In this document: piece by piece, positions 53,297-59,040 of the stretch
Layout: the number at the start of each line of letters is the position of its first letter
Position numbering within the stretch: position 1 is the first letter of the stretch
DNA from: Comamonadaceae bacterium
GTDB taxonomy: Bacteria > Pseudomonadota > Gammaproteobacteria > Burkholderiales > Burkholderiaceae_C
DNA length: 59,040 bases
Direction: 5' to 3'
NCBI GenBank assembly: GCA_947447355.1
Contig: CANFJF010000013.1
Span: 1-59,040, forward strand
The notes under the pieces: generated by a model
The model's database searches: none
What the model was told of the DNA's origin: nothing
The model's input: the letters and a program-made list of their open reading frames with translations, nothing else
Program-made: the position numbers and the translations under genes

Positions 53297-54175
53297 TCAA
53301 GGTTTGACAAACTTCAGGACAAACCCGTCTTTGGGTTGCGCTGGCACCGGTGTGTTTTTGTCACGGGGATCTGCCGGGTTGCGCGCAAACGTTCCTTCGG
53401 CAGCCAGTTTGAAGCCTGCGGATTCGACCTCTTGGCGCAGGAAGGCTTCTTCAACACGGTGCAGCGTCCCCGCTTCTGAAATACCCGTGCCCGGGCGACC
53501 TGCGTGGTCGGCAATCACATAGATTCCGCCCGGCTTGAGTGCCGCAAACAAAGCGTTGTTCATGCGTGCGCGATCCACGCCCATGTGGCCCAGATCGTGA
53601 TAGTTGAAGATCAGCGTCACCAGGTCAAGCCCACCTGACGCCGCTTCCAGAGGGGCTGGGTCTTCAAATGTCCGCACAACCGGGATGATGTTGGCGACAA
53701 GCGGTTTTTTCGCGCGTTCCGCCAAGGCTTGAGGTGAGGTGAGCCGCACTGTCGGTTGCGCTGCCATGGGTGCAGCGCCGTCTTCCGGTACAACCTGCTG
53801 CCGTTGCGGGCTGACGGGAACGCGCGGTGCACTTTGACCATAGACCCGTCCAGTCGGTCCAACCGCACGCGCTAAAAGTTCAGTGGTGTAGCCGCCACCA
53901 GCACTCAAGTCCAAGGCGACCATGCCTGGGCGCACGCTAATGAGCGCCAGCAATTGCTCGGGCTTGCGCCTAGCATCGCTCACACGGTCCACAGCACTGC
54001 GATCCGGACTGGTAACGATCTCGGCAATTCGTTCAGCGCTCAGTGCGTGCGCCTTCGTTGCTGCCGACGACATGAAACTTGGGCTTGTGCAAGCGCTCAG
54101 TGTGAGCGCGGCAGAAATGAGCAACGCTGCGGAAAGACCTGCATTCCAATGGGCTCGGTTGACGATAGATTTCAT
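53297..54175 (-). CDS. exported methyltransferase-like lipoprotein (COG4798 type)
   Basis: A 292-residue protein with a signal peptide and lipobox LSAC (C29). It is followed by a class I methyltransferase fold: motif I VALDLSAGGGYTTELL near 86, and LVTLIFNYHDLGHMGVDRARMNNALFAALKPGGIYVIADH as the central strands. A Pro/Gln-rich insertion lies at about 115-145. SAM is not expected in the periplasm, so the exported location is odd for a true methyltransferase. The predicted-methyltransferase group with signal peptides is known, but its function is not. Confidence 0.82.
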   Translation of the reverse strand: MKSIVNRAHWNAGLSAALLISAALTLSACTSPSFMSSAATKAHALSAERIAEIVTSPDRSAVDRVSDARRKPEQLLALISVRPGMVALDLSAGGGYTTELLARAVGPTGRVYGQSAPRVPVSPQRQQVVPEDGAAPMAAQPTVRLTSPQALAERAKKPLVANIIPVVRTFEDPAPLEAASGGLDLVTLIFNYHDLGHMGVDRARMNNALFAALKPGGIYVIADHAGRPGTGISEAGTLHRVEEAFLRQEVESAGFKLAAEGTFARNPADPRDKNTPVPAQPKDGFVLKFVKP

Positions 54176-54263
54176 GGCGATCTGCTACCTCTAAGCTTGT
54201 GACGAACCAGTGTAGCGAATAGTCACCTCGGTGCGATTAAGAATCGCTGACGAATGAATCTGT

Positions 54264-54845
54264 CTATGAACCTAAGCCAATTGGGGCCGGTGCTCGCATG
54301 ACGATCTTGGTGAACAAGCGGTCATAAATGGGATCTCGGGGAATACTGTTTGACATTGGATCTTTGTTTTCTCCGAAGCCAGTGTCAATGTCATTCCAAT
54401 CTTCTGCGCTCAAAACTTTCAACGCTTCAGGAAGAATGATCGACTCTTCAATGCGCATGTGATGACTGTAAAAGTCAATATATCGAAGCGTGGCTTCTTC
54501 AAAAACTTGACGCCGAGATTCCCCTAGCATTTCCCACGCCATTAAAAGGTGCTGCAGTTCACGCACGGCAGACTCGCCTTTGGCGTGTTCGTTTTCTAGC
54601 TGCGTGATGATTTCTGCGCAATGCGGTGACCGCTTTGCTACCTGTGGAAACAGCAGCTCAGTCTCCTTGGTGTGATGTTGCTTTTCAGGAACTTCATCAA
54701 TATAAAAAAGCATGGCCCGCATGACACTGAAAAAGTTCTCGGCCTCATCTTCAGGCCCTTTTCGTAACATCATTCTCAGAGACTGAAGAATCGCTGACAA
54801 AGACGCGTGTTCCTCATGGATGACTCGAATGCTGGCATGTTCCAT
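54264..54845 (-). CDS. hemerythrin-domain protein
   Basis: A 193-residue four-helix protein with the spaced His/Glu ligands of a diiron hemerythrin site: HEEH at 10-13, EKQHHTKETELLFP near 54-67, ENEHAKGE near 84-91 and YSHHMRIEESIILP near 130-143. Such proteins bind O2 or NO, or repair iron centres under nitrosative stress. A C-terminal extension of about 50 residues is not part of the domain. An FNR/DNR-type box lies 54 bases upstream. Confidence 0.9.
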   Translation of the reverse strand: MEHASIRVIHEEHASLSAILQSLRMMLRKGPEDEAENFFSVMRAMLFYIDEVPEKQHHTKETELLFPQVAKRSPHCAEIITQLENEHAKGESAVRELQHLLMAWEMLGESRRQVFEEATLRYIDFYSHHMRIEESIILPEALKVLSAEDWNDIDTGFGENKDPMSNSIPRDPIYDRLFTKIVMRAPAPIGLGS

Positions 54846-54898
54846 CTTTATCGCCTTGAAATAAAGTCACCATTTTTTAATTTTCTGGATTTGCGTCG

Positions 54899-54912
54899 TT
54901 GATGTAAGTCAA
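54899..54912 (-). promoter_or_regulatory. FNR/DNR-type box upstream of the hemerythrin gene
   Basis: On the minus strand TTGACTTACATCAA matches TTGAT-N4-ATCAA in 9 of 10 fixed positions. It is centred 60 bases before the hemerythrin ATG, suitable for activation under low oxygen or NO. Confidence 0.65.
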
Positions 54913-54967
54913 CCCTTTGTTATTTATCGAGCCTACGGGTTACGGGACTCAAAAGCCTTGAATGGTC

Positions 54968-55678
54968 TTAATAGACGCTCAGCAAATCGCACAGTTCCTG
55001 GGTGGCTGTGAGCATGGCGTTGTGGCCGGTTTTGAGTTCGATGCGCGTCATTTTTTGCTGCCGCACCCAATCGCGGGTGGGTCCCAAGCTGCGAATCGGG
55101 GGTTCTGTGCAGTCGATGTAAACACTGGGCAGGCCGTTGCCAACAGGATGGCGCAGCACGATGGGCGACATATACGTGCTGAACGGCTGGGGTGTCAGCC
55201 GTTCTTGAACCCACAGCGCCTGCGCTTCCTCAGTGATGCCGAAATAAGCCGCCGGCGGTGCTGGAATCGACAAGCCACCGCTGGCCCGTGTGGCCTCCTT
55301 GCGCTCCGCCAAGATATCCGGTGGCAATTCTCCAAACGTACTGCAGCCGTTTTCCAAGATCAGAGAGTCCAAGAAAACCAGCTGCCGAATGCGTTCGGGA
55401 ATACGGTCAGCGCAGCCGGAAATCGACAAACCACCGAAACTGTGGCCGACCAAAATGACATCGTGCAAATCGTTCTCTGTGAACACCTGCATCACATCCT
55501 TCACAAAGGTGTCTATCGTGATGTGCGGGGACAGCAAGTCTGCGCGCTCACCGCAACCCGTGAGCGTCGGCGTGAACACCCGGTGGCCTCGGGCACGCAT
55601 TTCAAGCGCCAAGGTATCCCAGACCCAGCCACCATGAAAAGCGCCGTGGACCAAGACATAGGTTTTTGCAGTGGGCAT
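54968..55678 (-). CDS. alpha/beta hydrolase, EstC / methylesterase-like
   Basis: A 236-residue hydrolase. The nucleophile is S80 in GHSFGG, the N-terminal strand VLVHGAFHGGWVW carries the oxyanion HG, and the acid and histidine are probably in YIDCTEPP and TGHNAML. The small cap and HGAFHGG opening resemble plant methylesterase / hydroxynitrile-lyase-like bacterial esterases. It lies 40 bases downstream of the cyclase gene on the same strand, so both probably act on one compound. Confidence 0.85.
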   Translation of the reverse strand: MPTAKTYVLVHGAFHGGWVWDTLALEMRARGHRVFTPTLTGCGERADLLSPHITIDTFVKDVMQVFTENDLHDVILVGHSFGGLSISGCADRIPERIRQLVFLDSLILENGCSTFGELPPDILAERKEATRASGGLSIPAPPAAYFGITEEAQALWVQERLTPQPFSTYMSPIVLRHPVGNGLPSVYIDCTEPPIRSLGPTRDWVRQQKMTRIELKTGHNAMLTATQELCDLLSVY

Positions 55679-55718
55679 GCTATTGACTCCAAATTTTTTT
55701 GAAAATGAGCGGTGAGAT

Positions 55719-56489
55719 TCAGTCGAGTATTGCGACTGCGCGCGTCCACCCCGCAGAAGCGCCGCGGATCTTCACTGGAAAACACGAGACCTGAAAGCCA
55801 GTCGACGGCAGCGCCTCAAGATTGTGCAGCTTCTCCAGATGGCAATAACCAATGTCGCGTCCCGCTTTGTGACCTTGCCAAATCAGGCTGGCGTCCTGCG
55901 TCTCTTTGTAGCGCTCGGCGGTGTGAACGAAAGGTGCATCCCAACTCCACGAGTCAATGCCCGTGAGGCGAACGCCGCGCTCAAGCAGGTACATCGTGGC
56001 CTCGTAGCCCATGCCACAACCAGCCGACACATAGTCATCGTGCCCGTAGCGTGAGCCTGCACGGGTGTTGACCACCACGATCTCCAAGGGTGACAGCGTG
56101 TGGCCGATGCGCGCCAGTTCTTCTTCGACGTCCTTTGCGGTCACGACATAGCCGTCGGAGAAATGGCGGAAATCGAGTTTCACGCCGGGCTGAAAGCACC
56201 ACTCAAGATCAACCTCGTCGATCGTGATGGCGCGTTCGCCGTGGTTCATCGTGGAGGCAAAGTGGTAGGGCGCATCGAGGTGCGTGCCGTTGTGAGTGAC
56301 CAGTTCGATTTTCTCGATCGACCAGGCTTCGCCATCCGGAAGATCCGCGGCCTGCAGGCCGGGGAAAAACGGCAGCATCTGCGGCAGGGTGGCCTTGTGA
56401 TCAAAGTAGGAGATCTTCGGCTTGAAGGCCGGCGGATCAGAGATCACGTCGTTCTCCAGAAAGATGGAGATGTCAATTATTTTGCGCAT
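55719..56489 (-). CDS. cyclase family protein (kynurenine-formamidase-like)
   Basis: A 256-residue metal-dependent hydrolase of the cyclase family. The metal motif HNGTHLDAPYH is at 66-76, preceded by ISIFLENDVISDPP. Members hydrolyse N-formylkynurenine, isatin or related amides and lactones. No kynureninase or tryptophan dioxygenase gene is near, so the substrate is open. It is first in a two-gene unit with the alpha/beta hydrolase. Confidence 0.85.
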   Translation of the reverse strand: MRKIIDISIFLENDVISDPPAFKPKISYFDHKATLPQMLPFFPGLQAADLPDGEAWSIEKIELVTHNGTHLDAPYHFASTMNHGERAITIDEVDLEWCFQPGVKLDFRHFSDGYVVTAKDVEEELARIGHTLSPLEIVVVNTRAGSRYGHDDYVSAGCGMGYEATMYLLERGVRLTGIDSWSWDAPFVHTAERYKETQDASLIWQGHKAGRDIGYCHLEKLHNLEALPSTGFQVSCFPVKIRGASAGWTRAVAILD

Positions 56490-56605
56490 GTGCAGGCTCC
56501 GAATCGGTGGCTAGAAATGTACCTTGCTTGAATCCTTGCTACCCATTGTCAGCGCCGCACATGGACGCCACGCTCAAAATTTTGTCGTTGCCAGCAACTA
56601 ACTTT

Positions 56606-56744
56606 CGTCGCTGCGCTCCCCATGACGCATTTCTGTCACTGCGAGCGAAGCGCGGCAGTCCATGGCTTTGTCACTGCGAGCGAAGCGTGGCAGTCCATCA
56701 CCGCGTACCTCGAAGATGGATGACCGCGCTGTGTTCGCCATGAC
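56606..56744 (+). repeat. palindromic repeat cluster (one full unit, two partial)
   Basis: A half arm at 56606-56626, a lone left arm at 56635-56663 and a full 75-base unit at 56670-56744 (arms GTCACTGCGAGCGAAGCG and GTGTTCGCCATGAC). Frames translated across this cluster are artefacts of the repeat. The rest of the 56490-57021 gap is AT-rich from about 56870 and shows no gene. Confidence 0.85.
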
Positions 56745-57021
56745 ACCCTTCGCTCACCATGCGAGGCAATGGGTAGCGTCCCCCTTTCCGGGATTTTGCA
56801 GAAGGTTTCTTTGCAAGGAATCAAAAAGCTGCAACAACAGTAGACCGGATTCAGTCTTCAAAAAATTGACTGCTGTTAAACAATAAGTATTAACTATATT
56901 AATTTAATGTCTACTAATGTACAAACTAGTAATTTTTGTAACCAGCAGAAATGTTGGCAATTTCTTTGACGAATGCCGCACAAGCGGACGTTGAGAATTA
57001 TTCGTACATCAGTCTTTTTTT

Positions 57022-57705
57022 ATGAAACCCCCAGTAGTTCTTGCCCCTGTGTACGGAGCCTCGTTGCAACGCCACTTCCCTATCACCCGGAAATACAGCA
57101 CGGCGTTAATCCTCTTTTCAATGCTTCGCATAGCGCTGGTCGCTGCTGGCTTCACCTTGGCCATGGGCAGTGTTATGGCGGCAGGCGTGCCTGCCATCGA
57201 CCCAGCTGCACGCATGCAGGACGAACTCAGGCGCGCCGACAGGGCTGCCCCGCTGATGCCCGAGCTGCCCCGCGCAGCACCTGCAGAGCCTCTGCAGATT
57301 CCGGAAGCGCCCATGCTTGCGGGGACGGTCCTGCTCACTGAAGTGTTGTTCTCCCCCAGTGAGTTGCTTGACGACGCGGAGTTACGCGCGCTGGCCCAGC
57401 CCTACCTGGGGCGCGAAGTCACCAGCCAGGATCTCAACGCTTTCCTTCGCGCCATTCAGGCGCTGTACCTGGACAAGGGCGTGCAAACCGCCGTGCCGGT
57501 GCTGCCTCAGCAGGACTTGCGCAGCGGCACCATGCGAGTCCTGTTGGTCGAAGGCAAGCTCGGAGCGGTCAAGATCGACGGTGCGTCTGGCGTCGACCCC
57601 GCTTGGGTCGGCCAGTGGTTTGATTTGGCGGCCGCCTCGCGTACCTCAACATCACGCAGGCCTGCTTGCAGCACCAGGCTCAAGCCGGAACGGAAAATAG
57701 CATGA
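57022..57705 (+). pseudogene. truncated TpsB (ShlB/FhaC-type) outer-membrane transporter
   Basis: Two-partner-secretion transporters have a signal peptide, a POTRA domain and a 16-strand barrel. Here a signal peptide (from Met at 57121, LRIALVAAGFTLAMGSVMAAG) is followed by a Pro/Ala-rich stretch and a POTRA domain (LLTEVLFSPSELLDDAELRALAQPYLG to RVLLVEGKLGAVKI). After GQWFDLAA the reading turns to an unrelated Arg/Ser-rich tail and stops at residue 227. The whole barrel is absent and no TpsA gene is nearby, so it cannot work as a transporter. Confidence 0.8.
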
Positions 57706-57802
57706 TCGTCAAAAATAAGAATTCAAATGTTTTCCATGCTGGAATTAAATCACCTAAAAACCCAGCTGAAAGCAGTTAATTTTAACTATATTCAGAGTGG
57801 GG

Positions 57803-58537
57803 TCAGCGCTTGGCGCGCGCCCTGATGTTGAGTGCCTCAACCCCCAGGGAAAACAGCATGGCGACATAAACGTAAGCTTTTGGAACGTGCACATCAAAAG
57901 CTTCGGCGACCAGTAGCGTGCCCACCATGATCAGAAAAGCCAAGGCCAGCAACTTGATGGACGGGTGCTTGTCGACGAATTCACCGATCGGCTTGATCGC
58001 AAACATCATGACGGCGACGGATGCCACTACGGCGGCCACCATCACGCTGATGTTGTCCACCATGCCGACGGCCGTGATCACCGAGTCCAGCGAAAAGATG
58101 ATGTCGACGAGGCCGATTTGCAGAATCGTTCCCCAGAACAAGGTGGCGCCGGTTTTGACTGTCCTGACGGTTTTGACCTTTGCGCTGGCTTCTTTGGGCT
58201 GCTGTGGCTCGACCTCCATAAAAATTTCGTGCGAAGCTTTGTACAGCAGGAAGAGTCCACCACCCAGCAGGATCAGGTCCCGGCCGCTGATTTCCTGCGC
58301 CAGCACCGTCAAAATGGGTGTGGTCAGCGTCATGACCCACGTGAGGCTGAACAACAGCGCGATGCGGGAGAACATCGCCAGTCCCAGCCCCAGACGACGT
58401 GCCATGTTCCGCTTTTCGGGGGGCAAACGCCCAACCATGATGCTGATAAAAATGATGTTGTCGATGCCCAAAACGATCTCAAGAGCCGCGAGCATGAAGA
58501 AAGCGATCCAGATATTCGGGTCGGTGAGTAGTTCCAT
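57803..58537 (-). CDS. TerC-family integral membrane protein
   Basis: A 244-residue membrane protein with about seven hydrophobic segments. The family motif EIVLGIDNIIFISI at 20-33 and a second DIIFSLDSVITAVG near 155-168 carry the paired Asp residues thought to bind metal. A charged loop (QQPKEASAKVKTVRTVKT) separates the halves. TerC proteins are linked to Mn2+ efflux and metalation of secreted proteins. I see no yybP-ykoY-type leader upstream. Confidence 0.9.
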   Translation of the reverse strand: MELLTDPNIWIAFFMLAALEIVLGIDNIIFISIMVGRLPPEKRNMARRLGLGLAMFSRIALLFSLTWVMTLTTPILTVLAQEISGRDLILLGGGLFLLYKASHEIFMEVEPQQPKEASAKVKTVRTVKTGATLFWGTILQIGLVDIIFSLDSVITAVGMVDNISVMVAAVVASVAVMMFAIKPIGEFVDKHPSIKLLALAFLIMVGTLLVAEAFDVHVPKAYVYVAMLFSLGVEALNIRARAKR

Positions 58538-58669
58538 AGGGTTTTCAGCAGAAGCGAAGCTATTAAGTCTACGAGGTGAACCAATTTGTTTTTATGGACC
58601 TTTTAAATAACACCTAAAGACGTACTTTTTCGAAGGTTTATCGAGTTTGGCCATTCAACACGCACTTCA

Positions 58670-59040
58670 GTCACTGAAAGCGAAACGTTGCAGTCGATGT
58701 CTGTCACTGCGAGCGAAGCGCGGCAGTCCATGACCGCGTGCCTCCAAGATGGATGGCCGCGCTGCGCTCGCCATGACGGGGCAATGGATGGCCACGCTAC
58801 GCTCGCCATGACACCCCTTCGTCACTGCGAGCGAAGCGCGGCAGTCCATCTCCGCGCACCTCCAAGATGGATGGCCACGCTGCGCTCGCCATGACGGGGC
58901 AATGGATGGCCACGCTACGCTCGCCATGACACATTTCCGTCACTGCGAGCGAAGCGCGGCAGTCCATGACCGCGTGCCTCCAAGATGGATGGCCGCGCTG
59001 CGCTCGCCATGACGGGGCAATGGATGGCCACGCTACGCTC
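58670..59040 (+). repeat. tandem array of a 118-bp unit built on the 75-bp palindrome
   Basis: A degenerate arm at 58670-58698 is followed by three units starting at 58703, 58821 and 58939, exactly 118 bases apart. Each unit is a 75-base palindrome (58703-58777, 58821-58895, 58939-59013), a 35-base half copy (GGGGCAATGGATGG through CCATGAC) and an 8-base spacer. The third unit is cut by the window edge. Units 1 and 3 are almost identical. Frames through the array are not genes. Confidence 0.92.

Noticed and set aside
56507..56886. Short proteins with peptides such as SLRAKRGSP
   Set aside because: Translations of the palindromic repeat; the same peptides recur in the edge array, as expected of repeat artefacts.
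58538..58660. Possible yybP-ykoY manganese riboswitch before the TerC gene
   Set aside because: I looked for the conserved loop sequences and stems and did not find them.
58603..58927. Open frames with repeated SWRAQRGHPSW peptide in the edge array
   Set aside because: Product of the 118-base tandem repeat, not a gene; no ribosome site or family.

Overview
The window reads as a chromosomal segment of a betaproteobacterium in the Burkholderiales, most likely Comamonadaceae-like. Three things point that way: the housekeeping order tlpA-like / accB-accC / prmA / DUF3426 / pfkB-like / histone-H1-like / nrdB-nrdA / ampD / ccsA-like / ffh; the Bug (TctC-type) periplasmic binding proteins; and an alanine/lysine-rich H1-like protein. 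The assignment rests on gene content and order only.

Left third (1-24168), mostly conserved functions: the 3' end of a DAHP synthase gene, mpl, a conserved unknown, a TlpA-type thioredoxin, acetyl-CoA carboxylase subunits accB-accC closed by a clear terminator, prmA, a zinc-ribbon DUF3426 protein and a PfkB kinase. A decayed DUF167 gene lies unmarked on the minus strand between the kinase and the H1-like gene. Class Ia ribonucleotide reductase (nrdA, nrdB) follows, with two NrdR boxes upstream of nrdA. Then come ccsA-like, a PP0621-type protein and ampD as an overlapping minus-strand set, ffh, opgH without opgG, and a miaB-glrK-qseG-glrR block whose reading frames overlap.

Middle (24250-31474): a minus-strand PepSY / response regulator / PhoQ-like kinase operon is divergent from a plus-strand SHP-type oxygen-binding cytochrome, dihaem cytochrome c and cytochrome b561 operon. 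A small intact DUF167 gene sits between them. Both promoter regions carry CTGAA-type direct repeats with an 11-bp period, a likely shared site for the OmpR-class regulator. A P-type ATPase of uncertain substrate follows.

Accessory region (31503-44476): two Bug binding proteins, two amidohydrolase_2/ACMSD-type proteins, a cysteine hydrolase, a thiamine-diphosphate enzyme, a five-gene Liv-type ABC importer and a PaaK-like CoA ligase. This looks like an uptake and degradation island for an organic acid whose identity cannot be read from sequence. Most of it lies between two 13-bp direct repeats (32639-32651 and 44435-44447). The right copy overlaps the terminator of an adjacent tRNA-Met gene, which suggests acquisition at the tRNA.

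Right part (44511-59040): tRNA-Met, enoyl-CoA hydratase, M61 peptidase, dsbC, a UbiH-type monooxygenase, a MOSC protein, an MFS transporter, an isolated sucrose-phosphorylase-like GH13 enzyme with its own promoter, an exported methyltransferase-like protein, a hemerythrin gene with an FNR-type box, a cyclase / alpha-beta hydrolase pair, a truncated TpsB transporter gene and a TerC membrane protein. A palindromic 75-bp repeat recurs at 48140, 56670 and 58703. At the right edge it forms a tandem array of 118-bp period that runs off the window.
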